DNA of 64,000 bases from Agrobacterium tumefaciens (GTDB lineage: Bacteria > Pseudomonadota > Alphaproteobacteria > Rhizobiales > Rhizobiaceae), in contig CP048470.1 of NCBI GenBank assembly GCA_025559845.1, positions 1,721,001-1,785,000 of the forward strand, given 5' to 3'. Numbering within the stretch: the stretch's first letter is position 1; every line of letters starts with the position of its first letter. This document shows positions 26,841 through 35,316 of the stretch, one piece after another. The position numbers and the translations under genes were made by a program. The notes below the pieces were generated by a model. It searched no databases. It saw only the letters and a list, made by a program, of their open reading frames with translations, and was not told where the DNA came from.

Positions 26841-26860
26841 GGGCGCATAAAGCGCCCGTT
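26841..26860. terminator. Hairpin between convergent signalling genes
   Basis: GGGCGC-ATAAA-GCGCCC (26841-26857) followed by GTTGTT on the plus strand, directly after the HWE kinase stop and before the 3' end of the opposing response regulator gene. It probably terminates the phytochrome operon. Confidence 0.5.
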
Positions 26861-26887
26861 GTTCAGATGCGCATAGAGGTTTTGGGG

Positions 26888-27262
26888 TTAACTGGCCAAA
26901 GCAAACTCGCGTGCCAGAACACCGGAAAGATTTGTGAAGTCGCATGGCTTGGATACAATTGTCAGGCCACCCAGCTGGGAGCGTACGCCGGGAATTTCTG
27001 CGTAACCGCTGCAGACAACAAAGGGAATGTTTGCGGCTTTCAATTCGTCGATCACCGGAAAAGACATTTCACCTCGCAGATTGAGGTCAATGACGGCGCC
27101 GTCCAGATCCATTTTGTTGATTTGCTCGATCGCAGCCGCAATGTGCGAGACAGGACCGACGACGGTCACACCCAGATCCGAGAGAAAATCCTCCATGTCC
27201 ATTGCCAGAAGGGCATCGTCCTCCAGAACAAGGATTTGTTTTCCTTGAAAGTCATACGTCAT
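26888..27262 (-). CDS. Single-domain response regulator
   Basis: Receiver-only protein of 124 residues: LEDDALLAMDMEDFL acidic pocket, phosphoacceptor Asp in GAVIDLNLRGE, Ser in VVCSGY and Lys in IVSKPCD. No DNA-binding domain is present. It lies opposite to its neighbours, and a perfect EcfG-type promoter precedes it by about 70 nt, so it looks like a general-stress-regulated receiver that might act as a phosphate sink for the surrounding HWE-type kinases. Confidence 0.88.
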   Translation of the reverse strand: MTYDFQGKQILVLEDDALLAMDMEDFLSDLGVTVVGPVSHIAAAIEQINKMDLDGAVIDLNLRGEMSFPVIDELKAANIPFVVCSGYAEIPGVRSQLGGLTIVSKPCDFTNLSGVLAREFALAS

Positions 27263-27332
27263 TAGTCACCACGTCGCGTATCAATCAAATCATTTTTAAG
27301 CTGGCAATGTATCCGCTTTACCAATTGTGCTG

Positions 27333-27357
27333 AACGCACGTTGGCCCAACTGGTTCC
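27333..27357 (-). promoter_or_regulatory. EcfG-type promoter for the response regulator gene
   Basis: Read on the minus strand: GGAAC (27357-27353), 16-nt spacer, CGTT (27336-27333), a perfect consensus match. It is placed about 71 nt before the start codon at 27262, inside the 184-nt divergent region shared with the CHASE3 kinase gene. Confidence 0.7.
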
Positions 27358-27446
27358 AACCTAAAGCAGAAAGAAATCATTCGCTTCGGCGCACGCCATA
27401 CTCTAGTTTGCGCACTCATTAGCTGCCTACCGGGAATATTGTTACT

Positions 27447-28940
27447 GTGATTAGTTTTTCGCCGTTTGCTCAGCGAAGCCTGCTGATGCTGGCTGTGGGT
27501 GTCGCAATCTTGACTGGCATGGTGGCCATGTCCTTATGGCTGGTTCAGGTCAATAACCAGTATTCCCAGGACACTGCCGAGCTAAGGCGCGTGCGCGCGG
27601 CAATTCTCGACACTCTGACCGCGATGCAGGACATCGAAACCGGGCAGAGAGGATATTTGCTGACAAACAACGTCGATTATCTCGGACCTTATGAAGAAGC
27701 GTTGAGCCGTTTGCCTCAGCGCCAGTCGCGCTTGCTGGATCTTTTGAAAGATCGCACAGAGTATCAGCAGGATCTTTCGAACCTCGATGCTGCCATCAAG
27801 GACAAGCTTGGGGAAACACGCGAAACCATCGATCTGCAAAAAACCGGCCGTATGACGGAAGCCGTTGATGTCGTCCGTAACAATGACGGCAAGCGTTTCA
27901 TGAACGAGATCAGAACGATACTGTCGGAGCTACAAACAAATACGGATGACCGACTGCGTGTCATCGTCGGCGATCAGCTCAGCGCAGCCAATACGCTTCG
28001 TTGGGTTACAGTGGGTGGGGCGCTTGCGATCCTGGCTGTTGTTGGCGGCTCGATCTTTCTTGTGCTGACTTACATCCGCGCGCTGAACAGGTCGCGCGAG
28101 GACGTTGATGAACTCAATCGTCATCTGGAGGAGCGGGTCGAGGAGAGGACACGCGATCTTCGGCGCGCAAACCAGGAAATCCAGCGTTTCGCCTATATCG
28201 TTACCCACGATTTGCGTGCTCCGCTCGTCAACATCATGGGGTTCCTCTCCGAGTTTGACACGTCGCTGAAACCGGTGAGCGCATATGTTCTTGCCGACGG
28301 TAAACCGCCGACGGCCGAGGTCATCCGTGAAGCCCGGCTCGCGATTGAAGAAGAACTGCCCGAAGCCATTGGCTTTATCCGGTCTTCAACCCGCAAGATG
28401 GATCAATTGATCAACGCTATCTTGAAGATCTCCCGCGATGGTCAGAGAAAATTGCAACCGGAAAAGGTCGACATAGAGACGTTGCTCACCTCCTTGTCGG
28501 AGACGGTACGTCACCAGATCACGGCCAATGGCGGTGAGATCAGTGTTGAGACGCCGAAGCTCACGGTCTTCACAGATCGGATTTCGCTCGATCAGATACT
28601 TGGCAACCTTCTGGACAATGCCGTTAAATATCAGGCGCCGGAACGCCCCCTCAGACTGGTCACGCGCGCCTATCCCGCCGGTCGTGGTGCGATCTGCATC
28701 GAGGTAAGTGACAACGGTCGTGGCATTGGCGAGCAGGATCTGGAACGGGTCTTCGAGCTTTTCCGGCGTGCCGGCAGCCAGGATCAGCCTGGGGAAGGGA
28801 TCGGGCTTGCACATGTTCGCTCGCTAATCAGAAATTTAGGAGGTGACATTAGGGTGGCTTCTGAGCTCGGCAAGGGGAGTACGTTCACCCTGCTGCTGCC
28901 GAGCGACCTCAGAAGAGTCACGAAAGAAGGCGAACAATGA
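27447..28940 (+). CDS. CHASE3-domain sensor histidine kinase
   Basis: Membrane kinase of 497 residues. TM1 (~residues 9-33) and TM2 (~188-212) flank a periplasmic CHASE3 domain (ETGQRGYLLTNNVDYLGPYEEAL). A cytoplasmic coiled coil (LNRHLEERVEERTRDLRRAN) leads to HisKA with YIVTHDLRAP and a HATPase domain with DNAVKYQAP and SDNGRGIG. The start is GTG 27447 with a poor ribosome-binding site; a later ATG is possible. It is the first gene of a three-gene operon with two receiver proteins and probably senses an envelope or osmotic cue. Confidence 0.9.
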   Translation: MISFSPFAQRSLLMLAVGVAILTGMVAMSLWLVQVNNQYSQDTAELRRVRAAILDTLTAMQDIETGQRGYLLTNNVDYLGPYEEALSRLPQRQSRLLDLLKDRTEYQQDLSNLDAAIKDKLGETRETIDLQKTGRMTEAVDVVRNNDGKRFMNEIRTILSELQTNTDDRLRVIVGDQLSAANTLRWVTVGGALAILAVVGGSIFLVLTYIRALNRSREDVDELNRHLEERVEERTRDLRRANQEIQRFAYIVTHDLRAPLVNIMGFLSEFDTSLKPVSAYVLADGKPPTAEVIREARLAIEEELPEAIGFIRSSTRKMDQLINAILKISRDGQRKLQPEKVDIETLLTSLSETVRHQITANGGEISVETPKLTVFTDRISLDQILGNLLDNAVKYQAPERPLRLVTRAYPAGRGAICIEVSDNGRGIGEQDLERVFELFRRAGSQDQPGEGIGLAHVRSLIRNLGGDIRVASELGKGSTFTLLLPSDLRRVTKEGEQ

Positions 28941-29374
28941 AGGCTACCGGTCAAGAAGTCACGATTGTGATGATCGAAGACGACGAAGGACATGCGCGTC
29001 TGATCGAAAAGAACGTGCGTCGCGCAGGCGTCAATAACGAGATCGTGCCGTTTACGCTGGGCGCAATGGCACTCGATTACATCCTGGGCGAAAATCGGGA
29101 TGGCCTTGTCAGCAAGGACCGCTATCTGCTCGTGCTGCTCGACCTCAATCTCCCTGATATGTCCGGCATTCGCATTCTGGAGCAGATCAAGAGCAACGAA
29201 CACACGCGGCGGCTGCCGGTCGTCGTGCTGACCACAACGGATGACGAAACCGAGATTCAGAAGTGTTATGACCTCGGTGCGAATGTATATATCACGAAGC
29301 CCGTTGATTATGAGGGCTTTGCCAGTGCAATTAAGAATCTTGGGCTGTTTTTCTCCGTGATTCAGATACCGTGA
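28937..29374 (+). CDS. Single-domain response regulator
   Basis: Receiver-only protein of 145 residues, with IEDDEGHARLIEKNV, phosphoacceptor Asp in LVLLDLNLPDMSG, Thr in VVLTTTDDE and Lys in YITKPVDY. It resembles the phytochrome-linked regulator at 25381, suggesting duplication. It overlaps the CHASE3 kinase gene by 4 nt (ATGA), so that kinase is its likely phosphodonor. Confidence 0.9.
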   Translation: MKATGQEVTIVMIEDDEGHARLIEKNVRRAGVNNEIVPFTLGAMALDYILGENRDGLVSKDRYLLVLLDLNLPDMSGIRILEQIKSNEHTRRLPVVVLTTTDDETEIQKCYDLGANVYITKPVDYEGFASAIKNLGLFFSVIQIP

Positions 29375-29378
29375 AGGC

Positions 29379-30422
29379 ATGACAATTTTGCGCGTTTTGT
29401 ATGTAGATGACGACCCAGCTCTTGTGCGGCTTTCGAGCCGTGTTCTGGGACGTCATGGGATGGACGTCATACATGCCGCTTCCGTGGCTTCGGGGCTCGA
29501 ATTCTTTGAACGCGAGCCTTTCGATGTCGTCGTTCTCGATCACTATTTCCAGACGACGACAGGTATGGAGTTTCTCGCCGCAATCCGCTCGCACACGGCG
29601 CGCGCACCCGTTCTTTATGTCACGGGATCGAACGAGGCGCAGATTGCCATCGATGCCCTCAAGGCCGGGGCCGCCGACTATGTTATCAAAAATGTCGGTG
29701 ACGATTTTTTCCCGCTTCTGGTTACAGCAATCAATCAGGCGCTGGAAAACCATCGTCTGCGACAGACGAAAGATGAAGCGGATCGCCTGCTCGTGAAGGC
29801 AAAAGAGCATGCGGAAATGATGGTCAAGGAGATGAACCATCGCGTCGCAAACAGCCTCTCGCTGGTATCGGCTATGATCCGCCTCCAGATCAACACGCTC
29901 AAGTCTCAGGAAGCTGAGACTGCGTTATTGGAAACGCAGAGCAGAATAGCGGCGATTGCCGGAGTGCACCGCAGCCTCTACAGCACCGCAAATATCGGCC
30001 TCGTTTCCCTGAATGCTTATCTGACGTCGATCATCAGCGATCTTTTCCAGGCAGTACCGGGCTCTTCCGCAGTGACGGTCGAAACGTCGCTCTGTGACGT
30101 CAGCCTCAAGGCGGACCATGCCGTCGCACTCGGCGTCATCATAACCGAGTTGCTGACGAATGCGCTGAAATACGCCTATCCCGACCAGGCGGGAATGGTT
30201 CGCGTGCAGCTTTCCGAGGAAAACCGGCAGTTCGTTCTTGTCGTTGAGGACGACGGAATCGGTTCAAAACCCGGCGCGTCTCCACGTGGCACGGGTCTTG
30301 GAACAAAGCTGATCATGGCCATGGCGCAAAATATCAATGCGCGGGTCGAGCAGACACATACGCACCCTGAACTCGGCAAGGGGACACGCTACACGATGAC
30401 GTGGAGCGAAGAGCAGTCGTGA
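29379..30422 (+). CDS. Receiver-HisKA_2 type histidine kinase
   Basis: Protein of 347 residues: receiver domain (YVDDDPALVRLSSRV; phosphoacceptor Asp in VVVLDHYFQ), then a kinase core with H-box KEMNHRVANSLSLV, N-box TELLTNALKYAYP and glycine-rich EDDGIGSKP. It belongs to the HisKA_2/HWE-like class and parallels the receiver-kinase at 25826, so the block contains two sets of kinase, single receiver and receiver-kinase. It begins 4 nt after the preceding regulator gene. Phosphorylation of its receiver probably controls kinase activity. Confidence 0.88.
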   Translation: MTILRVLYVDDDPALVRLSSRVLGRHGMDVIHAASVASGLEFFEREPFDVVVLDHYFQTTTGMEFLAAIRSHTARAPVLYVTGSNEAQIAIDALKAGAADYVIKNVGDDFFPLLVTAINQALENHRLRQTKDEADRLLVKAKEHAEMMVKEMNHRVANSLSLVSAMIRLQINTLKSQEAETALLETQSRIAAIAGVHRSLYSTANIGLVSLNAYLTSIISDLFQAVPGSSAVTVETSLCDVSLKADHAVALGVIITELLTNALKYAYPDQAGMVRVQLSEENRQFVLVVEDDGIGSKPGASPRGTGLGTKLIMAMAQNINARVEQTHTHPELGKGTRYTMTWSEEQS

Positions 30423-30525
30423 AAAGGTGAATTCGCGACGGCTTTAGTTTCTGTTTCAAGAAATTCGATCGCATATCGACGGACGCATTTCTTTTATCAG
30501 CAAAAAATCTCGGTAGTACGGTCGA

Positions 30526-30539
30526 CCAACCTTGGTTGG
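30526..30539. promoter_or_regulatory. Inverted repeat upstream of the RidA/TRAP cluster
   Basis: CCAACC-TT-GGTTGG, about 100 nt before the RidA start, in a 217-nt intergenic region that is otherwise featureless. Possible operator; the binding protein is unknown. Confidence 0.35.
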
Positions 30540-30639
30540 GCGTTTTGAGTTTGCCCGGCCAGAGCGGCTGACCTTAAAGCATTGGCTAGTCATGTTAGAA
30601 TGGGGGGAACTTTGGCGCTGATGGAGGAAGATTCACAGA

Positions 30640-31032
30640 ATGAAACACGAAGTCATTGAAATACCTGTTATTTCCAAAGCGATCAGAAAGCTTGGTGCGC
30701 CGACGTCGGCTTTGACGAGAGTTGATAATCTGCTTTACACCTGCGGTATGCCGCCGATCGATCTGAAGACAGGTGAGATCGTCAAGGGTGACATAACGGC
30801 CCAGACGCGTGCATGTATGGAGGCATTGGCCTTTACTCTGAAACATGCCGGCTCGTCGTTCGATAACGTCTTCAAATCGTTGGTTTTCATCACAAATAAT
30901 GACTTTGCCGCGGACATGAATGCTGTGTATCGCGAGTATTTCCCTGGAGTATTTCCGGCAAGAAGCTGCGTGACAATCAAGCCCTGGACGCATTTCGATA
31001 TCGAAATCGAGTGCATCGCGACATTGGGATAA
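30640..31032 (+). CDS. RidA family protein (reactive enamine/imine deaminase-like)
   Basis: Trimeric small cytoplasmic protein of 130 residues. RidA proteins hydrolyse reactive 2-aminoacrylate-type intermediates. The conserved Arg is present in FPARSCVTI and the Glu near the C-terminus in IEIECIATLG; the internal segment LLYTCGMPPID is a family variant of the SGQ region, so it may be a Rid subfamily with another substrate. The gene leads a cluster with a TRAP transporter and an amidohydrolase, a setting typical for Rid paralogues in nitrogenous compound catabolism (for example ureido acids or pyrimidines). Confidence 0.88.
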   Translation: MKHEVIEIPVISKAIRKLGAPTSALTRVDNLLYTCGMPPIDLKTGEIVKGDITAQTRACMEALAFTLKHAGSSFDNVFKSLVFITNNDFAADMNAVYREYFPGVFPARSCVTIKPWTHFDIEIECIATLG

Positions 31033-31083
31033 CTCACAGGAAATCGTAGCCCTTGCCATAAGCCTGCGTAATGCTTGTCATTG

Positions 31084-31115
31084 GGTGGGGCTATTTGCTT
31101 AAAACCCGCTCCACC
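31084..31115 (+). promoter_or_regulatory. Hairpin between RidA and TRAP binding-protein genes
   Basis: GGTGGGGC (31084-31091) pairs with GCTCCACC (31108-31115), eight pairs with one G-T, loop of 16 nt. It sits about 40 nt before ATG 31157 with no T tract, so it may stabilise or attenuate the transcript. Confidence 0.35.
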
Positions 31116-31156
31116 TGCCAGATATGCCCAGAATAAGTTCAACAATTGAGGGTGAT

Positions 31157-32155
31157 ATGAAACTGGGCATTTCGAGGTTTTCCCGTGGTTTGGCCGCGAC
31201 GGTTCTAGCAGGCATGGTAGGCCTTTCGGCACATTCGGTTGCGCTGGCCGAGACAACGATCCGTCTTGGCCATGTGCTTGCCGATACACATAGCTGGCAC
31301 AAAGCATCGACTGACTTTGCCAAGGAAGTTGCTGAAAAGACCGAAGGTCGCGTCAAGATCGACATCTTCCCATCTGGCCAGCTTGGCACGGAAAAGGAAG
31401 TCATCGAGGGTATGCAGATCGGCACGATTCAGGGTGGTCTGATTGGTAGCGGCTCTTTCCAGTTCGTCGAGCCGAAGTTTGGCATTATTGAAATGCCCTA
31501 TGCTTGGACCAGCCGCGAACAGGCCTTTGCTGCTCTGGACGGCAAGCTCGGCAGCAAACTTTCCGATCTTCTCCGACCCAAGGGCATCGAGGTTCTGGCC
31601 TGGTGGGAAAATGGTTTCCGCAACATCACCAACAATAAACATCCAATCGTCAAGCCGGCCGATCTTGCCGGCCTTAAGATACGCGTGACCCCGGACAAGG
31701 TTCGTCTAGCAACCTTCGAAACACTCGGTGCGCAGCCCGCACCGTTGGCCTTTGGCGAGCTCTATTCTGCTTTGCAGCAGGGGGTATTCGATGCGCAGGA
31801 AAACCCGCTTTCCATCATCGACGCGTCCTCGTTTTTTGAAGTGCAGAAATATGTTTCAATGACGGGGCACATCTGGGGCGCTGCGTGCCTGACGGTTTCC
31901 AGCATGACCTGGGCACAAATTTCTCCGGAGGACCAGATCATCGTCAAGGAAGCGGCCGTCAAGTGGGGTAATGCCCAGCGGCAAATGGTTGCTGATAACG
32001 AAATTGCCCTGATCGAAAAGCTGAAGTCCAAGGGCATGGCTTTCAATGACGTCGACAAGGCCGCGTTTGTCGAAGCTCTGAAGCCCATCTGGGAGAGCGA
32101 AAAGGACGTTTTCGGTCCGGAATTGCTCGACATCATGGATAGCTATCGCAAGTGA
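31157..32155 (+). CDS. TRAP transporter substrate-binding protein, DctP family
   Basis: Periplasmic receptor of 332 residues. A signal peptide runs to about residue 31 (hydrophobic core TVLAGMVGLSAHSVALAE), followed by TTIRLGHVLADTHSWHKAS. The carboxylate-binding Arg common to DctP proteins is in GLKIRVTPDK. The start ATG 31157 follows GAGGG; codons upstream of it are dropped. The small and large membrane subunits follow, so the transporter is complete and uses an ion gradient. The substrate is probably an organic or N-substituted amino acid, judged from the amidohydrolase gene that follows. Confidence 0.92.
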   Translation: MKLGISRFSRGLAATVLAGMVGLSAHSVALAETTIRLGHVLADTHSWHKASTDFAKEVAEKTEGRVKIDIFPSGQLGTEKEVIEGMQIGTIQGGLIGSGSFQFVEPKFGIIEMPYAWTSREQAFAALDGKLGSKLSDLLRPKGIEVLAWWENGFRNITNNKHPIVKPADLAGLKIRVTPDKVRLATFETLGAQPAPLAFGELYSALQQGVFDAQENPLSIIDASSFFEVQKYVSMTGHIWGAACLTVSSMTWAQISPEDQIIVKEAAVKWGNAQRQMVADNEIALIEKLKSKGMAFNDVDKAAFVEALKPIWESEKDVFGPELLDIMDSYRK

Positions 32156-32231
32156 TGCTCGGCACCCTGTCCGCCGAATGGCGGGCAGGGTTCTTGACGT
32201 CTTGTTCGTTTCATCAATGCGAGAGATTTCC

Positions 32232-32708
32232 ATGCAGGATTCGTCTTTGCCGCAATCACGTATTGCCAGCGCCATCGACCGGTTGGCGGGTATGGTGGGC
32301 GGCTTGGCCATTGCCACGTTTACCACCATTATCGTGTATGTCGTCGTGTGCCGTTACGCCTTCTCTTTCACCCCACGGTGGTCGGAGGAAATTCCGCGCC
32401 TACTATTGGTTTGGGTGACATTCATTGGCGCCATCTCCGCCTTCATTCGCAACACGCATCTTTGTGCCGGCCTGACGGATCTGCTTGTTTCGCCGGGGCG
32501 CGTTCGGTCGCTGCTTGCGTCCTTGGCTCGTGTCGCGTCTTTTCTGTTTTTGATCGTGGTGATCTGGTCTGGCTGGAAGATGACCGTGCTGACCTGGTCA
32601 CATGAGACGACCGTGCTCAGTTTGCCCGCCGGCTTGGTCTATCTCGCGCTGCCGGTAACGGCAGTTCTTGCCTTGATTGCTGTCTTCGCCCAGGGGCTAC
32701 GCAAATGA
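32232..32708 (+). CDS. TRAP transporter small permease, DctQ family
   Basis: Membrane protein of about 158 residues with four hydrophobic helices and the family segment RYAFSFTPRWSEEIPRLLLVW. The start is set at ATG 32232, with GAGAGA 6 nt upstream; ATG 32217 is the alternative. It overlaps the large subunit gene by 4 nt. Confidence 0.88.
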   Translation: MQDSSLPQSRIASAIDRLAGMVGGLAIATFTTIIVYVVVCRYAFSFTPRWSEEIPRLLLVWVTFIGAISAFIRNTHLCAGLTDLLVSPGRVRSLLASLARVASFLFLIVVIWSGWKMTVLTWSHETTVLSLPAGLVYLALPVTAVLALIAVFAQGLRK

Positions 32709-33985
32709 GCCTTGCTCTTCTCGTTCTTTTCGCTGCTTTTGTTCTTTTGCTGTTGATCGACGCGCCGATTGTTGTCGCGCTGTCGTTGTCTTCCGTTGCA
32801 TACCTTCTCGTGGGTGATGCTCTGCCGGTGATGGTTGTGGCGCAGCGCATGGTCGCAGGCGTCGATTCATTCACATTGCTGGCAATCCCGCTCTTCCTCC
32901 TGGCGGGTCTGCTTATGGTGCATGGTGGTCTGGCACCAAGGATCGTCAATCTTTGTGCCGCAGTTGTAGGTCAGCGAACGGGCGGCCTTGCCATCGTCAT
33001 GATCGCCGCCTGCATGATGTTCGGTTCGTTGTCGGGTTCTGGTGTTGCAGACGTTGTCGCTATCGGCTCCATGCTTCTGCCAGCCATGAAGGAACGTGGA
33101 TATCATCCTGGATTTTCGGCTGCCGGTCTCGGTTGTGCCGGTTCACTTGGTACCGTGATCCCGCCCTCCATCGTTCTGATTGTGTATGGAACCGCTACAG
33201 GAACGTCCATCGGCCAATTGTTCATTCATTCGATCGGTCCCGGCATCTTGCTTGGCCTCGGGCTGATGGTTGTCGCCTGGTGGATTTCCCGCAAGAATGG
33301 CTGGAAGGGCGGAGAGCCATTTAGTTGGTCAAGGCTCGGTTCGGCGTTTCGCGAGTCGCTGTTGGCGCTTCTGGCTCCGGTCATTATTGTCGGAGGTATT
33401 CGTTTCGGCATCTTCACGCCAACGGAAGCAGCCGGTATCGGTGTAGCCTATGCGCTGATTGTCGGCACTATGATCTACCGCAATCTCTCGTTTTCCAAGG
33501 TGTTCGGGTTGCTGCGCGACACGACCGAAATGACAGGCTCGATACTCATTGTCATCGCTGCCGCATCCGTGTTCGGCTGGATTCTGACCGTCGAGCAGGT
33601 GCCGCAACTCGTGGTCAACGCGATTACCGGAGCTACCGAGAGCCCAACTGTCGCATTGATGCTGATGATGCTCGCCGTGCTGGTGCTCGGTACGTTCATG
33701 GAATCGATTGCCATCATTCTGATCCTCGCACCGGTGTTCCTGCCTGTTCTGCGCGTCTATGAAATCGACCCCGTCTATTTCGGTGTTCTGCTCACCATCA
33801 ATCTGGCGATCGGTGCCAATACGCCACCTCTTGGGATCGACCTGATGGCCGCATGCCGGACAGGCGGCATACCAATGTCGGCATCGTTCCGCTATCTCCT
33901 GCCGTTTATCGGCGTCATGACGCTCATCATGTTCCTGCTTGTTCTGTTCCCAGACCTGATGACGGTGATGTCTTTCGGCATGTGA
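32705..33985 (+). CDS. TRAP transporter large permease, DctM family
   Basis: Polytopic membrane protein of 426 residues, the ion-coupled transport subunit. Family features include LFLLAGLLMVHGG, MMFGSLSGSGVADVVAIGS, GSLGTVIPPSIVLIVYG and the C-terminal IGANTPPLGIDLM. It completes the TRAP system with the binding protein at 31157 and the small permease. The hydrolase gene follows after 35 nt in the same direction. Confidence 0.93.
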   Translation: MSLALLVLFAAFVLLLLIDAPIVVALSLSSVAYLLVGDALPVMVVAQRMVAGVDSFTLLAIPLFLLAGLLMVHGGLAPRIVNLCAAVVGQRTGGLAIVMIAACMMFGSLSGSGVADVVAIGSMLLPAMKERGYHPGFSAAGLGCAGSLGTVIPPSIVLIVYGTATGTSIGQLFIHSIGPGILLGLGLMVVAWWISRKNGWKGGEPFSWSRLGSAFRESLLALLAPVIIVGGIRFGIFTPTEAAGIGVAYALIVGTMIYRNLSFSKVFGLLRDTTEMTGSILIVIAAASVFGWILTVEQVPQLVVNAITGATESPTVALMLMMLAVLVLGTFMESIAIILILAPVFLPVLRVYEIDPVYFGVLLTINLAIGANTPPLGIDLMAACRTGGIPMSASFRYLLPFIGVMTLIMFLLVLFPDLMTVMSFGM

Positions 33986-34020
33986 ACCCTATCTCTAGAA
34001 TTGCATTTGAAAGGTGAACC

Positions 34021-35265
34021 ATGTCGTTCTCACCGAACATTCGTGCCGATATCGATCGTTTCTGGTCGACGATAGAAAGCTCTGCCGAGATTGGACAGGG
34101 TCGGCCTGGTGGCCTCGCCCGCCTGACTTTGACGGATGATGATCGCCGTATGCGGGACCTGTTTGTCAGTTGGTGCCGGGATGCCGGCTTGAGTGTCGAA
34201 ATTGACGAACTCGGTAACATCTTCGGTCGCCGCGAGGGTACTGATCCCTCACTGGCGCCGGTGCTGATCGGAAGTCATCTGGATACGCAGATCAACGGCG
34301 GTCGCTTCGACGGTATTGCCGGTGTACTTGCCGGACTTGAGGTCGTACGGACATTGAATGATGCCGGCCATGTCACGCGCCGTCCAATCGTCATCGTCGA
34401 TTGGACGAATGAAGAGGGCGCGCGTTTTTCGCCGCCGATGGTGGCGTCCGGCTGTTTCGTGGGTGCATATGATGTCGATTGGGTAAAAGCGCTGGTGTCG
34501 GACGATGGCGCTGGTTTCGGCGCAGAGCTTGAGCGTATTGGCTATAACGGCAACAAGCCTTGTCGAGCAGGTGATATCGACGCCTACTATGAACTGCACA
34601 TTGAACAGGGACCAATTCTGGATCTCGAAAAACGCGATGTCGGCGTGGTCACGGGTGGCTATCCGAGCTACGGTATGCGTGTTCGCTTCGATGGCAAGAC
34701 CGCCCATACCGGTCCGACGCCAATGGATCTGCGCCGAAACGCCCTGATTGCCGGGGCACGTTGGTTAACCGCGGTGGACGATATCGGTTGGGATTTCGCC
34801 ATTGGTGACGGCAAGGCAACGGGCGCACGGCTTGCCGCCTGGCCAAACAAGCCCGGCATTCTCTCTGATACGGCTCAGGCGATTTGTGATGTCCGTCATC
34901 CCGATCCGGCAACCGCGCGTGTCATGGGAGAAAAAATGCGACGTGCCGTGTTCGAAAGTGCGGCACGCGCTGGCTGCGATGCCGTGATCGAAGACGAATG
35001 GTTCTGGGGCGGTGACATTTTTGATCGCGACATGGTCGATGGTGTTCGTGCTGAAGCGGTGCGCATGGAATATGATTGGCGCGATATCCAGTCACAGGCT
35101 GGCCATGATGCATACTTTCTTGCCCGTTATTGCCCTACAGCGATGATTTTCACGCCCTGTAAAGGCGGCATTACGCACAACAATGACGAAGATTGCGACC
35201 GTGATGACATTGAGCCTGGTCTCAATGTGCTCCTGCACGCGGTTGTTGCACGCGCTGATCGCTAA
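34021..35265 (+). CDS. M20-family Zn-dependent amidohydrolase (N-carbamoyl-L-amino acid hydrolase/allantoate amidohydrolase-like)
   Basis: Binuclear zinc hydrolase of 414 residues that would cleave an N-carbamoyl or ureido group to release ammonia, carbon dioxide and an amino acid or relative. Metal ligands are all visible: His in IGSHLDTQ, Asp in GGRFDGIAG, Glu in WTNEEGARF, His in YELHIEQGP and His in GGITHNNDED. The dimerisation-domain segment GKTAHTGPTPMDLR is conserved. It ends the RidA-TRAP gene set, so the imported compound is probably a ureido acid or other N-acylated amino acid. The LysR gene on the other strand may control it. Confidence 0.88.
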   Translation: MSFSPNIRADIDRFWSTIESSAEIGQGRPGGLARLTLTDDDRRMRDLFVSWCRDAGLSVEIDELGNIFGRREGTDPSLAPVLIGSHLDTQINGGRFDGIAGVLAGLEVVRTLNDAGHVTRRPIVIVDWTNEEGARFSPPMVASGCFVGAYDVDWVKALVSDDGAGFGAELERIGYNGNKPCRAGDIDAYYELHIEQGPILDLEKRDVGVVTGGYPSYGMRVRFDGKTAHTGPTPMDLRRNALIAGARWLTAVDDIGWDFAIGDGKATGARLAAWPNKPGILSDTAQAICDVRHPDPATARVMGEKMRRAVFESAARAGCDAVIEDEWFWGGDIFDRDMVDGVRAEAVRMEYDWRDIQSQAGHDAYFLARYCPTAMIFTPCKGGITHNNDEDCDRDDIEPGLNVLLHAVVARADR

Positions 35266-35316
35266 CTCAAAAAAGGCGCTGCGACATCGTGGCGGCGTCC
35301 CTAACCTGCGGGATTA

